A stretch of DNA of 43,327 bases. Origin: Selenomonadaceae bacterium (GTDB lineage Bacteria > Bacillota > Negativicutes > Selenomonadales > Selenomonadaceae). Of the stretch, positions 1 through 8,992 are shown piece by piece. The notes beneath the pieces were generated by a model that was given only the letters and a program-made list of their open reading frames with translations, was not told the DNA's origin and ran no database searches. Every line of letters starts with the position of its first letter. The stretch's first letter is position 1. Made by a program: the position numbers and the translations under genes. The DNA lies in contig JAGBMX010000061.1 in the NCBI GenBank assembly GCA_017634675.1, positions 1-43,327 on the forward strand. The letters run 5' to 3'.

Positions 1-60
1 ATAGCCAGTCTCGGCTATATCGCCATGACTGACTATTACATCAAAGTTTGTAAAACCTAG
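1..60 (+). CDS. Group II intron-encoded maturase/reverse transcriptase, C-terminal tail (partial)
   Basis: Frame 1 is open from the first base to TAG at 58-60 and encodes 19 residues ending GYIAMTDYYIKVCKT. Group II intron proteins commonly end in a Tyr-Tyr-x-Lys-(Val/Ile)-Cys pattern, and the placement immediately before domain V is what is expected of an ORF in domain IV. Everything upstream (RT, X/thumb and any endonuclease domain) is off the left edge, so activity of the protein cannot be judged. Confidence 0.7.
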   Translation: MASLGYIAMTDYYIKVCKT

Positions 61-139
61 AGAACCGCCGTGTACCGAACGGTACGCACGGTGGTGTGAG
101 AGGTCGGCTGGTCAAATAATGGTCAGCCTCCTACTCGAT
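1..139 (+). mobile_element. Group II intron, 3' end (maturase tail plus RNA domains V and VI)
   Basis: Seen: after the maturase stop codon, positions 64-95 fold as a domain V. The lower stem is 64-71 with 88-95 (one G-U pair), then a two-base bulge GC at 86-87, an upper stem 72-76 with 81-85, and a GAAC tetraloop. Domain VI follows: GAGAGG at 98-103 pairs with CCT/CTC at 130-136, leaving A133 bulged as the expected lariat branch point, and GGCTG (106-110) pairs with CAGCC (124-128). With the branch A about 7 nt from the end, the 3' boundary falls near T139. Known: this is the catalytic and splicing core of all group II introns. Inference: the intron lies antisense to hslU and its last base coincides with the hslU stop codon. 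The 5' part of the intron is outside the window. Confidence 0.85.
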
Positions 140-1515
140 TACAAAATATATTGCGATAAATCTCGATTCTTCGCTACTTCTTCCAACTTTTCGTTTACGT
201 ATTTGTCGTCTATGACGATGTTTTTATCCTCTAGATCCGGCGCATCAAACGATACGTCTTCTAAAAGTTTTTCAAGAAGGGTATGCAAACGTCTTGCGCC
301 TATGTCTTCCGTGTTGTCGTTTACATCCGCCGCAAGTTCTGCCAGTCGTTCTATAGCGCTGTCTTCGAAGTTTAACACAACGTCATCTGCCCCCAATAAT
401 TCTTGATATTGTTTTATAAGAGCGTTTTTCGGTTCGGTTAAGATGCGTTTGAAATCTTCTTTTTTTAGTGATTTTAATTCGACTCTAATGGGGAACCGAC
501 CTTGAAGTTCCGGAATTAAGTCCGAAGGTTTTGCTGTGTGAAAGGCTCCCGCCGCTATAAAAAGTACATGATCTGTTTTTACGGGACCGTACTTCGTCAT
601 AACAGTAGAGCCTTCAACTATCGGCAAAATATCCCTTTGCACGCCTTCCCTTGACACATCGGCGCCACCCGCATGATTTTTAACGGCGATTTTGTCTATC
701 TCATCCAAAAATACAATTCCGCTGCGCTCCGCAACCTGTATGGCTTCGTCTGCAACTTCATCCATATCTATTAACTTTGAGGCTTCCTCTTGTGTAAAAA
801 TTTTTCTCGCTGCTTCTACGGTGACTTTGCGTTTGCGTTTCTTTTTCGGCATGAGTCCAGCCATCATATCTTGAATATTGTCCCCCATACCTTCAAAACC
901 CGGCGCGGTAAACATCATAGCCTTTGGGGTTTCTTCAACCTCTATTTCTATCATGTCCTTTTCCATTTCACCCGAATCCAGACGTTTTTTCATCCAAGCG
1001 CGTCCCGCTTGATATTTCGGCTCTTCCTCCTTTTTTTCTTCGTCATTATCGGAGAAAAAATCCTGAAAAGCCTTTGTGGGAGATGTGGCCTCCGGGACAA
1101 AAACGTCTATAAGCCTCTCTTTTGCCAGTTCCTTCGCCTTATCCTGCACGCTCTTCAATTTTTCGGCGCGAACCATTCGAACGGCAATTTCGGCAAGATC
1201 CCTTACTATTGATTCAACATCTCTTCCAACATAGCCAACCTCGGTAAACTTTGTGGCTTCCACTTTCAAAAAAGGCGCCTTTACGAGTTTTGCCAAGCGA
1301 CGTGCAATTTCTGTTTTACCGATACCGGTAGAACCTATCATAAGGATGTTTTTGGGCGCAATGTCATCCTGCATGGAAAGGGAAATTTTACGGCTGCGCC
1401 AACGGTTTCTAAGCGCAATAGCGACAGAACGTTTTGCTCCCTCCTGTCCCACTATAAATTTATCAAGCTCCTCCACTATCTCTTTTGGTGTTTGCTCATT
1501 TACTCCTATATCCAT
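139..1515 (-). CDS. hslU: ATP-dependent protease ATPase subunit HslU (ClpY)
   Basis: 458 aa AAA+ unfoldase that caps the HslV peptidase and feeds it substrates in the cytoplasm. Visible motifs: Walker A GSTGIGKT (61-68), the HslU-specific pore loop GYVG (94-97), Walker B VFLDEID about residue 265, and a [10 protein letters not shown] sensor-2 region near the C-terminus. The protein ends in Tyr-Ile-Leu, like the C-terminal tail that docks into HslV. The charged insertion (I domain, about residues 130-230) contains runs of KKE and KKKRKR. A GAGGAG ribosome binding site precedes the ATG, and the gene starts 1 nt after the hslV stop. The stop codon (139-141) directly abuts the end of the antisense group II intron. 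Length is typical. Confidence 0.97.
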   Translation of the reverse strand: MDIGVNEQTPKEIVEELDKFIVGQEGAKRSVAIALRNRWRSRKISLSMQDDIAPKNILMIGSTGIGKTEIARRLAKLVKAPFLKVEATKFTEVGYVGRDVESIVRDLAEIAVRMVRAEKLKSVQDKAKELAKERLIDVFVPEATSPTKAFQDFFSDNDEEKKEEEPKYQAGRAWMKKRLDSGEMEKDMIEIEVEETPKAMMFTAPGFEGMGDNIQDMMAGLMPKKKRKRKVTVEAARKIFTQEEASKLIDMDEVADEAIQVAERSGIVFLDEIDKIAVKNHAGGADVSREGVQRDILPIVEGSTVMTKYGPVKTDHVLFIAAGAFHTAKPSDLIPELQGRFPIRVELKSLKKEDFKRILTEPKNALIKQYQELLGADDVVLNFEDSAIERLAELAADVNDNTEDIGARRLHTLLEKLLEDVSFDAPDLEDKNIVIDDKYVNEKLEEVAKNRDLSQYIL

Positions 1516-1516
1516 T

Positions 1517-2053
1517 TTACAACTCCTCTGTAATTATATTATGATTCGTAAATACACAGATGTCCGCCGCTATATTTAAGGCGTCTTTTGCTATTTCAAG
1601 CGCAGAAAGTTCCGTATGTTTTATCATGGCTCTTGCCGCAGCCAAGGCGTAAAATCCGCCCGAACCAATCGCCGCCGCATCTCCCTCAGGCTCTATTACC
1701 TCGCCAGTGCCTGAGAGCATTAAAATCAAATCCTTATCCGCAACCAACAAAAGAGCCTCCAGTTTACGAAGCACCCTGTCCGTACGCCATTCTTTGGCAA
1801 GCTCGACGGCGGCGCGTTGTAAATTTCCGTGATAGGCTTCGAGTTTCCCTTCAAATTTTTCAAATAGTGTAAATGCGTCTGCGACGGAGCCGGCAAACCC
1901 AGCCAACACTTTGCCGTCGTATAATTTTCGTACTTTTTTTGCGTTGCCCTTCATAATGTTGGCTTGTCCGAAAGTAACCTGTCCGTCGCCCGCTATGGCT
2001 GTCTTGCCGTTGCGTTTTACACAGCATATTGTAGTAGCGTGAAAGTCCCCCAT
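1517..2053 (-). CDS. hslV: ATP-dependent protease peptidase subunit HslV (ClpQ)
   Basis: 178 aa N-terminal-nucleophile threonine peptidase that forms the double-hexamer core of the HslUV protease. The N-terminus reads [13 protein letters not shown]. By analogy with ClpQ-type proteins, a short propeptide is removed to expose Thr7 or an adjacent residue as nucleophile, and the following GDGQVTFG and [14 protein letters not shown] motifs are diagnostic. The ATG overlaps the trmFO stop by one base (TGATG), so translation is probably coupled, and hslU follows after 1 nt. The trmFO-hslV-hslU order is the common Firmicutes arrangement. Confidence 0.97.
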   Translation of the reverse strand: MGDFHATTICCVKRNGKTAIAGDGQVTFGQANIMKGNAKKVRKLYDGKVLAGFAGSVADAFTLFEKFEGKLEAYHGNLQRAAVELAKEWRTDRVLRKLEALLLVADKDLILMLSGTGEVIEPEGDAAAIGSGGFYALAAARAMIKHTELSALEIAKDALNIAADICVFTNHNIITEEL

Positions 2054-3366
2054 CAGAGTCGCTCCTTTAGAAATTTTTCCATATCCGAAATCGCTCGTCT
2101 TGCCAGAGCAAATTTTTTTTCCTTTTTATCCTTGATTTTTTCGTTTAGCGGTGAAAATAATCCGAAATTAACATTCATAGGTTGAAAATGTTTTGCCTCC
2201 GAAGTTACTATGTAGTTTAACAAAGCGCCCAAAGCCGTGGTAACGGGAAAAGCGAGCGGTTCTTTGCCTATAGCTATTCTCGCCGAATTTATTCCGGCAA
2301 CAAGTCCTGAAGCGGCTGACTCCACATATCCTTCAACCCCCGTCATCTGTCCCGCAAAAAAAAGGTCGTCTATGTCTTTTAATTGCATTGTGGCTCGCAT
2401 TAACCTAGGCGAATTCAAAAAGGTATTTCTATGCATTACACCATATCGGGTGAATTCTGCGTTTTGAAGTCCAGGTATCATGCGAAATACCCTTTTTTGC
2501 TCGCCCCATGTCAAATGGGTTTGGAAACCTACAATATTGTAAAGCGTCCCCACTGTGTTATCTCTTCTAAGTTGTACCACCGCATAAGGCCGTTCTTTTG
2601 TATCCGGATGTTCCAAGCCAACAGGCTTTAAAGGACCGAAAAGCAAGGTATCTTTTCCCCTCTTGCCCATAACCTCAACCGGCATACAGCCTTCGAAGAA
2701 TTTTTCCTTTTCAAACTCTTTTATTGGCGCAAGTTCCGCCGTGGTGAGCGCTTCCCAAAACGCTTCATATTCCTCTTTTGTCATGGGACAATTGATATAA
2801 TCCCCATCTCCTTTTCCGTAACGAGAAGCTCTGTACGCCTTTGTCATGTCGATTGAGTCGTAATTCACGATAGGCGCAACAGCGTCGTAAAAATAAAGCG
2901 AGTCATTTCCTATGATTATTCCAATGTCTTTGGCAAGTTCCCCATCCGTTAAAGGACCGCTGGCTATAACCGTTACAGCTCCTTTTTCTCTTGGTATCTT
3001 TAATATTTCTTCCCTGCGTACCTCTACATTCGGATGATTTTCAAGCTTTTTTGTCACATATTCGCTAAAGCCTTCCCTGTCAACGGCCAATGCGCCGCCC
3101 GCAGGAATTTTCGTGGCGTCCGCCGCTTCCATTATAAGAGAGCCTAAAAGCCGCATCTCCTCTTTCAACACTCCCACGGCGTTTTCAAGCCCTGCGCCCC
3201 TTAAAGAATTGCTGCACACAAGCTCCGCAAAATGCTCTGTCTTATGAGCGGGCGTCTGTCTAACAGGCCGCATCTCGTAAAGCGTAACTTCAGCTCCCGT
3301 ATTGGCAGCTTGCCAAGCCGCTTCTGATCCTGCAAGCCCCGCTCCTACCACAATTATTTTTTTCAC
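2053..3366 (-). CDS. trmFO: Methylenetetrahydrofolate--tRNA-(uracil-5-)-methyltransferase TrmFO
   Basis: 437 aa flavoprotein that makes m5U54 (ribothymidine) in the T-loop of tRNAs using methylenetetrahydrofolate and FADH2. Seen: N-terminal dinucleotide-binding motif [14 protein letters not shown] (from about residue 8), the TrmFO signature region [19 protein letters not shown] in the middle, and the C-terminal FAD segment [15 protein letters not shown]. The chosen start is GTG at 3366, giving [13 protein letters not shown], because an AAAGGTG ribosome binding site lies just upstream. A longer ATG reading frame to 3408 would translate the GC-rich repeat. Lies between topA and hslV on one strand and overlaps hslV by 1 nt. 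Confidence 0.96.
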   Translation of the reverse strand: MKKIIVVGAGLAGSEAAWQAANTGAEVTLYEMRPVRQTPAHKTEHFAELVCSNSLRGAGLENAVGVLKEEMRLLGSLIMEAADATKIPAGGALAVDREGFSEYVTKKLENHPNVEVRREEILKIPREKGAVTVIASGPLTDGELAKDIGIIIGNDSLYFYDAVAPIVNYDSIDMTKAYRASRYGKGDGDYINCPMTKEEYEAFWEALTTAELAPIKEFEKEKFFEGCMPVEVMGKRGKDTLLFGPLKPVGLEHPDTKERPYAVVQLRRDNTVGTLYNIVGFQTHLTWGEQKRVFRMIPGLQNAEFTRYGVMHRNTFLNSPRLMRATMQLKDIDDLFFAGQMTGVEGYVESAASGLVAGINSARIAIGKEPLAFPVTTALGALLNYIVTSEAKHFQPMNVNFGLFSPLNEKIKDKKEKKFALARRAISDMEKFLKERL

Positions 3367-3384
3367 ATGTTCACCTTTTGTTTG

Positions 3385-3454
3385 TCGGGGCTTTGCCCCA
3401 AACCTCACAAGGGCGCTGCCCTTGACCCGGCAGGGTTTTGCAACCCTGCACCCG
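3385..3454. repeat. GC-rich multi-hairpin dispersed repeat, copy 1
   Basis: Contains consecutive short hairpins: GGGGCTTTGCCCC, AAGGGCGCTGCCCTT and GCAGGGTTTTGCAACCCTGC. Closely similar sequence recurs at 8881-8953 and 25655-25730. This copy lies between the topA stop and the trmFO ribosome binding site, both on the minus strand, so it would be transcribed into the mRNA just upstream of the trmFO start. Confidence 0.85.
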
Positions 3455-3477
3455 CAATAATTTTACTGTTTTGTTTT

Positions 3478-5760
3478 TTATCCTTTTTTTTCTGGCTTCA
3501 CTTTTTCGGTTTCCTCAAGTTTTTTTCGTCTTGCCTCTTCCCTTGCTTTATTTTTCGCAAGTTCCTTATTGATGGGGTGATTTATCCTTGTCTCGCAATC
3601 ATCATTTATGCAGTATAAGAGAAAACGACCGCCGCTAAAATTATGTTTTAGCATTAAAGAGCCGCATTTTTTACACGGCTCTTTTAACGGCATATCCCAT
3701 GAAACAAAATCGCATTCGGGATATTTTTCGCAGCCGTAAAATTTTCTTCCTCGACGAGATTTTCTCTCCAATATCTTACTGCCACACTTAGGACACTTAG
3801 CCCCCGTATCTACCAAGATAGGCTTTGTGTTCCTGCACTCGGGAAATCCGGGACAGGCTAAAAACTTACCGTATCGCCCCAATTTATAAACCATCATTCG
3901 CCCGCAAAGCTCGCACTTTACGTCCGATTCTTCGTCTTTAAGCTCCACATGACCGATTGCCTCGTCAGCTTCTTCAAGAGTTTTTTCAAAAGGCTCATAA
4001 AACTCTTTAAGCAATTCGTTCTTCTTACATTTGCCCTCTGCAATTTCATCCAATTCATTCTCAAGGTTCGCGGTAAACTTTACGTCCACTATATCCTTAA
4101 AATATTCCTCAAGCATATCAAGTACGATAAATCCAAGTTCTGTCGGCCAAAACTTCTTTTCGCGCCGCTCCACATATCCCCTCGCCTGAATGGTTTCGAT
4201 AATTGGCGCATAAGTGCTTGGGCGACCTATATCCTTTTCTTCGAGGGTTTTTACCAATGAAGCGTCGTTATACCTAGGCGGAGGTTCCGTAAAATGTTGC
4301 TCTTCCATGGTTTTAACGAGTTTAAGGGCATCTCCCGCCTCTAATTTCGGCAAAACCACATCCTTTTCTTCCTTAGACGATTCCGCTCCTACATAAACCG
4401 CTTTAAATCCCTTAAATTTCAGGAGCGATCCGGCAGTTTTTACCATAAAACGCTTTCCAGCCTCGATTGTCACGGATTGCGTATCATAAACAGCCGACGT
4501 CATCTGACTTGCTATAAATCGTTGCCAAATTAAATTGTAGAGTTTAAACTGATCTTTCGTGAGGTACTGTTCAATCTTTCCCGGCGCGTACTCCATACTT
4601 GTTGGTCTTATGGCTTCATGCGCGTCTTGCGCATTTTTTGAAGAATAACTATTAGGCGTTTTCGGTACATAATCTTCTCCAAAAGCTTCCAATATGTATT
4701 CTCTTGCCTCATTTTGAGCAATGTCTGATATTCTCGTGGAGTCCGTGCGCATATAGGTGATAAGTCCGACGGAATTTTTGCCGATAGCTACGCCCTCATA
4801 AAGTTGTTGGGCAATCATCATTGTTTTTCTCGACACGAAGCCCAATTTATTCGCCGCATCTTGTTGCATACTGCTGGTGATAAATGGCGGCGCAGGGTTG
4901 CGCTTCCTTGTTCCCCGCTTTACCTCTTTTACCGTAAACTTCGATTTTTTTAGTTCTTCAACCACTTTTACGGTATCTTTTTCATTTTTAAGTTCCGGGT
5001 TTTTCCCGTCGATACGCGAAAGTTCCGCGTTAAATGGTTTGCCTTTGCCTTCTTGGAGCTTCATTGGAATTGTCCAATACTCTTCAGGGGTAAAATTTTG
5101 TATCTCTTTTTCCCTGTCGCAGATTAATTTCACTGTAACTGACTGCACCCGTCCGGCAGAAAGCCCTCTTCTCACCTTTCGCCAAAGCAGGGGACTTAAT
5201 TTATATCCAACTATTCGGTCAAGCATTCGTCTCGCTTGTTGCGCATCAACTCTATTCATATCAATTGGTTTTGGACTTTTCACCGCAGCTTGAATAGCCG
5301 GCTTTGTAATTTCGTTAAAAACTATGCGGCATTTTTCTTTGGGGTCAACCTCTAAAATATGGGATAAATGCCAAGCTATGGCTTCTCCTTCTCTATCGGG
5401 GTCGCTTGCAAGATATACCTTATTAGCTTGCTTTGCTTCTTTTTTGAGAGATTTTATTAAATCTCCCTTGCCTCTAATATTTATATACTTTGGCTCAAAA
5501 TTATGTTCCACGTCAATGCCAAATTGGCTTTTTGGAAGGTCCCTTAAATGCCCCATAGAAGCTAGAACCGTATAATTTTTTCCCAAATATTGTTCAATAG
5601 TCTTGGCTTTTGCGGGAGACTCTACAACCACAAGGGTCTTTGATCCTGAAGTTTTTTTCATCGCAGCGCCTCTTACCGCGGTTTGCTTAACAGTTGTTTT
5701 TTTGACTGCAGTCTTTTTTGCAGTCGTTTTCTTTACCGCAACTTTTTTTGTCGCCGGCAT
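3478..5760 (-). CDS. topA: DNA topoisomerase I (type IA) with basic N-terminal tail
   Basis: 760 aa. Relaxes negative supercoils by single-strand passage. Toprim domain begins at TLVVVESPAKAKTI (42-55), with the metal-binding ASDPDREGEAIAWHL segment (about 118-132). The catalytic tyrosine is Y336 in GLITYMRTDSTR, and the PPRY and GRPSTYAPIIETIQ motifs follow. Three C-terminal four-Cys zinc ribbons start at CELCG, CPKCG and CKKCG. Oddity: residues 1-41 form a Lys/Thr/Ala/Val tail of repeated KKT(A/T) units, resembling histone H1-like C-termini, before the usual N-terminus. The start at ATG 5760 is preceded by AAAGGA and follows the dprA stop at 5765 with almost no gap. An in-frame ATG at 5778 is less likely. 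Confidence 0.96.
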   Translation of the reverse strand: MPATKKVAVKKTTAKKTAVKKTTVKQTAVRGAAMKKTSGSKTLVVVESPAKAKTIEQYLGKNYTVLASMGHLRDLPKSQFGIDVEHNFEPKYINIRGKGDLIKSLKKEAKQANKVYLASDPDREGEAIAWHLSHILEVDPKEKCRIVFNEITKPAIQAAVKSPKPIDMNRVDAQQARRMLDRIVGYKLSPLLWRKVRRGLSAGRVQSVTVKLICDREKEIQNFTPEEYWTIPMKLQEGKGKPFNAELSRIDGKNPELKNEKDTVKVVEELKKSKFTVKEVKRGTRKRNPAPPFITSSMQQDAANKLGFVSRKTMMIAQQLYEGVAIGKNSVGLITYMRTDSTRISDIAQNEAREYILEAFGEDYVPKTPNSYSSKNAQDAHEAIRPTSMEYAPGKIEQYLTKDQFKLYNLIWQRFIASQMTSAVYDTQSVTIEAGKRFMVKTAGSLLKFKGFKAVYVGAESSKEEKDVVLPKLEAGDALKLVKTMEEQHFTEPPPRYNDASLVKTLEEKDIGRPSTYAPIIETIQARGYVERREKKFWPTELGFIVLDMLEEYFKDIVDVKFTANLENELDEIAEGKCKKNELLKEFYEPFEKTLEEADEAIGHVELKDEESDVKCELCGRMMVYKLGRYGKFLACPGFPECRNTKPILVDTGAKCPKCGSKILERKSRRGRKFYGCEKYPECDFVSWDMPLKEPCKKCGSLMLKHNFSGGRFLLYCINDDCETRINHPINKELAKNKAREEARRKKLEETEKVKPEKKG

Positions 5761-5764
5761 TAAT

Positions 5765-6949
5765 TCACGTCCTTTCAACTCTTAGGTATTTTTGTGCGCC
5801 GTCTTCCTTAACAATTCCTTTCATGGTAAGCTGCAAAAGTATCATCGAAAGGTTTTGCACCTCGATATGCCCCGGCATGCTTATTAAAATTTCATCCATG
5901 GAGAGCGGACTTTTATAAGACAAAAGCTGATACACAATCTTCTCTTCGGCTGTCATGGGCGGCAGATTTTCTTTCATCTTCGCCGACTTCTTTTCTTCTT
6001 CCTTTGAAGCGTTTATCTTATATTTTTTTCTCGGTGTATCGGGCGAATCCACTCTATCAACGATTTTCCTTAAATCCAAATGCTTATATTCTTTTACAAT
6101 ATCATAAGCTTCCGTTACAGGTTTTGCCCCTTCTTTTATAAGACGGTTAGTACCCTCGCTCATGTGAGAAAAAATACTTCCCGGCACGGCGAAAACGTCT
6201 CTTCCTTCATTTAGCGCATGTTCGGCCGTAATAAGCGCGCCGCTTCGTCTGCCCGCTTCAACAACTATTGTGCCGTATGAAATCCCGCTGATAATTCTGT
6301 TCCTCGCCGGAAAAAAAGCGGGATATGGCGAAGTTCCCGGGGGATACTCCGAAATTATTGCGCCGCCTGTGTTTAATATTTCATAAAAAAGCCTTCGGTT
6401 TTCTTGAGGATAAATCACATCAACTCCGCAACCCAATACAGCTATCGAACGACCAGCTTTTAATGCGCCTATGTGAGAGGCAGTATCAATTCCCCTCGCT
6501 GCGCCGGACACTACGACCACACCGGCTCTGGCTAAATCCTGAGCTATCATATCGGCAACCTGTTTCCCATACGGCGTAATATTTCTTGAACCCACCATAG
6601 CTATACAAAGATCTTCGTCGCTTGGCAAATCGCCCTTAAAAAAAAGCATAGCGGGAGCTTCGTGAATCTGTTTTAAAGGATAAGGATATGCTTCGTCTTT
6701 AATGCTTATCGCCTTTATATTTTTTGACTTACATTCCTCAAAGAGTTTTTCCGGATAATTTTTGTTATCCGCCCTATACTTTTGAAAATTTTCGATAGTT
6801 TTATCTTGTAAAAGCCCCAGCGAACGAATTTTTTCCATATCGCTTTCCCAGAGCTCTTTTGCGGAAGAAAAGCGGTTTAAAAGTTCCGCAATTCGCCTAT
6901 CACCCAATCCTTTTACACGTTTTAGGGCTGCGATATAATATGCTTCCAT
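5765..6949 (-). CDS. dprA: DNA-processing protein DprA (Smf)
   Basis: 394 aa. Binds incoming single-stranded DNA and loads RecA during natural transformation. Seen: an N-terminal helix-hairpin-helix-like region (KGLGDRRIAELLNRF, about 14-28), the Rossmann-like DprA core with MVGSRNITPYGKQ, SGAARGIDTASHIGAL, VLGCGVDVIYPQENR and the ARNRIISGIS segment, an SGALITAEHALNEGRDVFAVPG stretch, and a C-terminal winged-helix-like domain after a Lys-rich linker (about residues 305-325). A GGGAG ribosome binding site precedes ATG 6949. It heads the dprA-topA-trmFO-hslVU string. No other competence genes are in the window. Confidence 0.96.
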   Translation of the reverse strand: MEAYYIAALKRVKGLGDRRIAELLNRFSSAKELWESDMEKIRSLGLLQDKTIENFQKYRADNKNYPEKLFEECKSKNIKAISIKDEAYPYPLKQIHEAPAMLFFKGDLPSDEDLCIAMVGSRNITPYGKQVADMIAQDLARAGVVVVSGAARGIDTASHIGALKAGRSIAVLGCGVDVIYPQENRRLFYEILNTGGAIISEYPPGTSPYPAFFPARNRIISGISYGTIVVEAGRRSGALITAEHALNEGRDVFAVPGSIFSHMSEGTNRLIKEGAKPVTEAYDIVKEYKHLDLRKIVDRVDSPDTPRKKYKINASKEEEKKSAKMKENLPPMTAEEKIVYQLLSYKSPLSMDEILISMPGHIEVQNLSMILLQLTMKGIVKEDGAQKYLRVERT

Positions 6950-7014
6950 AAACTACTCCCTTAAAAATTTCTTCCCATTATATATCATCAATATAGAATT
7001 TTTCAAGCAATTTA

Positions 7015-7383
7015 TCATTTTACCTTAGCTTCCTCTATGATAAATTTAATTCTTTCAATATTTTTTCTATGCTTCTCCGCTGCAAATACCATTCTTGTTT
7101 TCTCTTCCTCAGTAAATTTATCGCTTTTCATTCTACTTTCGATAACTTCTAATCTATCCTCAACCTCTTTCAATTCATCCGCTAAAAGTTTTTCATGCAA
7201 AAATATAAATCCGTACACAGCCCTTAAATTTTCCTCAATATGTTTGGCGTATCCGACCTCATTCGATAATTTTTCAAGTTCTTTTGCCAAATACATAATA
7301 ATATCGAAGGGATTTTCAGCGTTCTCTATCATAGATAAAAGTCTAACCTTGATATCCTCCGCAGTACTGTACATCGCTTCCAT
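7015..7383 (-). CDS. Small helical protein of unknown function
   Basis: 122 aa, not recognised. Translation begins MEAMYSTAEDIKV and is rich in Glu, Lys, Leu and Ile with almost no Gly or Pro. It is therefore probably all-helical or coiled coil, especially residues 60-120 (DELKEVEDRLEVIESRMK, then EEEKTRMVFAAEKHRKNIERIKF). There is no signal peptide or membrane segment. A strong GGGAGG ribosome binding site sits 8 nt before the ATG, which supports a real gene. It lies 65 nt upstream of dprA on the same strand and could be the first gene of that operon. The 156 bp repeat begins 20 nt upstream of its start. Confidence 0.7.
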   Translation of the reverse strand: MEAMYSTAEDIKVRLLSMIENAENPFDIIMYLAKELEKLSNEVGYAKHIEENLRAVYGFIFLHEKLLADELKEVEDRLEVIESRMKSDKFTEEEKTRMVFAAEKHRKNIERIKFIIEEAKVK

Positions 7384-7402
7384 AGTCTCTTCCTCCCTTT
7401 GC

Positions 7403-7558
7403 TATAACAAGACTAGATGTCCCCCACCTCTTAGGTGGGGGCTCTATCGGAGAACGGCGGAAGTTTAAATCTCCCGCCTCTCGGACGTCTTGTTGAAATG
7501 CTGACGTATGTATTTTTTTCTTCTTGCGAAGAAAAAACTTGAATTAAGGCATTTTAAT
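7403..7558. repeat. 156 bp dispersed element, copy 1 (inverted copy at 41267-41424)
   Basis: Nearly the whole sequence recurs in reverse orientation at 41267-41424, with a few substitutions and a 2-3 base indel. It contains several hairpins: CCCCCACCTCTTAGGTGGGG, an imperfect GGCGG..TTTAAA..CCCGCC stem, and AGTTTTTTCTTC..GAAGAAAAAACT-like arms. One end reads TATAACAAGACTAG and the other GGCATTTTAAT. No ORF is carried. The structure suggests a non-autonomous mobile element, possibly IS200/IS605-derived, but the family is not established. The surrounding non-coding stretch 7384-7704 otherwise holds only the terminator at 7643-7688. Confidence 0.85.
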
Positions 7559-7642
7559 CGCACTTTCGCTCTATTTTATCACCGTTGTCATTCTTTTTCA
7601 ACGAAATTTCAATATCGCTAAAATATCACTCAAATATCACAA

Positions 7643-7688
7643 AAAAATGTTGCTATTACCGCATATTGCAGTATCTAGCAACATTTTT
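7643..7688 (-). terminator. Rho-independent terminator after the CheB-like gene
   Basis: 13 bp perfect arms, AAAAATGTTGCTA (7643-7655) and TAGCAACATTTTT (7676-7688), around a 20 nt loop. On the minus strand the stem is followed by a run of T (A at 7641-7647), placing it 17 nt after the CheB-like stop. It ends the minus-strand signalling operon. Confidence 0.85.
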
Positions 7689-7704
7689 AAATACCGTTGA
7701 AAAA

Positions 7705-8853
7705 CTACAACCCCGCAATCTCCTCAATAGCTCCGGCAATAGCCGTAAGCGGGAGCTGTTTCGCTACCGCTCCTAAATCAAAGGCGGCGCGGGGCATACC
7801 GTATACTACGCAGGTATTCTTGTCCTGCCCTAATGTGTACGAGCCTTCTTTACGCATTTTTAAAAGTCCCTGCGCTCCGTCTTGTCCCATGCCCGTTAAA
7901 ATTATGCCTAGCGCAGATTTTCCGATAAAAGCCGCAACAGAATCAAACAACACGTCAACGGAAGGTCTGCAACTGTGAACTTTGGGACCCGTGTTTAGAT
8001 GCGTCACTATTAAACCGCTTTCGCGGTTCACCGTCATGTGAAAATTCCCAGGCGCTATGTATACGTTGTTGTTTTTAACCGTCAATCCCTCTTCGCCTTC
8101 TTGCACGGTTAAGCGACATTCATCATTTAACCTTTCCGCAAAGAGTTTTGCGAAAAGCGCGGGGATATGCTGCGCTATTACGATGGGCGGCAAGGGAGGG
8201 TGCAATTCCTTTAAAATGGAGGATAAAGCCTCCGTGCCGCCGGTGGACGAGCCTATGGCGATTAAATCCACCGAGCCTTTCGGCGGTGGCGAGTCCGTTG
8301 CTGTTTCAATGTTTCGGGATTTTGCTATGCTTGAAGCGATTTCTCTTGCAACTTGCAACGCTTCCATGGGATTTGTCTTTGTCTGCCTTGCTTCCTTATC
8401 CTTTTTCCAACGAGCTCTTGTCAAAGTCGCTCCCGGCTGCATCATTCTTGGTTGTGGTTCGGCTTTCAGCGGATTTTTTAATACGAACATATGCTTTGTG
8501 GCGTTGATAAAATCTCTCGCCAATAATGCCGCATTGTCTTCCTTCTTCTCCAAATAATCCGTTATCCCAATCCACGAATAATTAACTTTGCTCTTATCGG
8601 CTATTCCATACGAAACAATAGGGAACTTTCCCTCTTCCTGTATCTTATGTATCAGCTTATCATCATTCACGCGCATAGCCACGTTCGCATGATTTATAAG
8701 GACAATATCGGGATGAAACAGCGCAATTTTTTCCAATCCTTCGCTAGGATCCCCCGAACTCTCTATCAAACTTCCCTCAGGAAGCAACGGAAGGAGTTCC
8801 TTCGTCAGCTCTCTTCGAAAATTATGCGACAAATCAAATATTATTATCCTCAT
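7705..8853 (-). CDS. CheB-like protein-glutamate methylesterase with degenerate receiver
   Basis: 382 aa. C-terminal CheB catalytic domain (about 195-382) with the full triad: S203 in GSSTGGTEA, H229 in AQHIP and D325 in GMGQDGA. In CheB enzymes this domain hydrolyses methyl-glutamate on chemoreceptors. The N-terminal region (1-125) folds like a receiver by pattern (IIIFDLSHNFRRELTKEL, then HPDIVLINHANV), but the expected phospho-acceptor Asp position is Asn54, so phosphorylation control is probably lost. Start is ATG 8853 with GGAGGGAG upstream. A longer frame to 8928 only translates the GC-rich repeat. It is the last gene of the signalling operon, 139 nt after the histidine kinase. No cheR or receptor gene is nearby, so the substrate is unknown. 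Confidence 0.9.
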   Translation of the reverse strand: MRIIIFDLSHNFRRELTKELLPLLPEGSLIESSGDPSEGLEKIALFHPDIVLINHANVAMRVNDDKLIHKIQEEGKFPIVSYGIADKSKVNYSWIGITDYLEKKEDNAALLARDFINATKHMFVLKNPLKAEPQPRMMQPGATLTRARWKKDKEARQTKTNPMEALQVAREIASSIAKSRNIETATDSPPPKGSVDLIAIGSSTGGTEALSSILKELHPPLPPIVIAQHIPALFAKLFAERLNDECRLTVQEGEEGLTVKNNNVYIAPGNFHMTVNRESGLIVTHLNTGPKVHSCRPSVDVLFDSVAAFIGKSALGIILTGMGQDGAQGLLKMRKEGSYTLGQDKNTCVVYGMPRAAFDLGAVAKQLPLTAIAGAIEEIAGL

Positions 8854-8880
8854 TAAAACTCCCTCCTTTCTTTTTCTTGT

Positions 8881-8953
8881 TGAGACTCCGCCCCAAACCC
8901 CGGCAGGGCACTGCCCTGCACCCGCCAAAGGGCGCAGCCCTCTGGACTCCCGG
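8881..8953. repeat. GC-rich multi-hairpin dispersed repeat, copy 2
   Basis: Same family as 3385-3454 and 25655-25730: shared strings include CCCCAAACC, CTGCCCTGCACCCG and CCAAAGGGCGCAGCCC followed by TCTGGACTCCC. Located between the histidine-kinase stop and the CheB-like ribosome binding site on the minus strand. Confidence 0.85.
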
Positions 8954-8992
8954 GTATGTTTGTTTGTTGTTTTGTGGTTTATTTCTTGTTTT

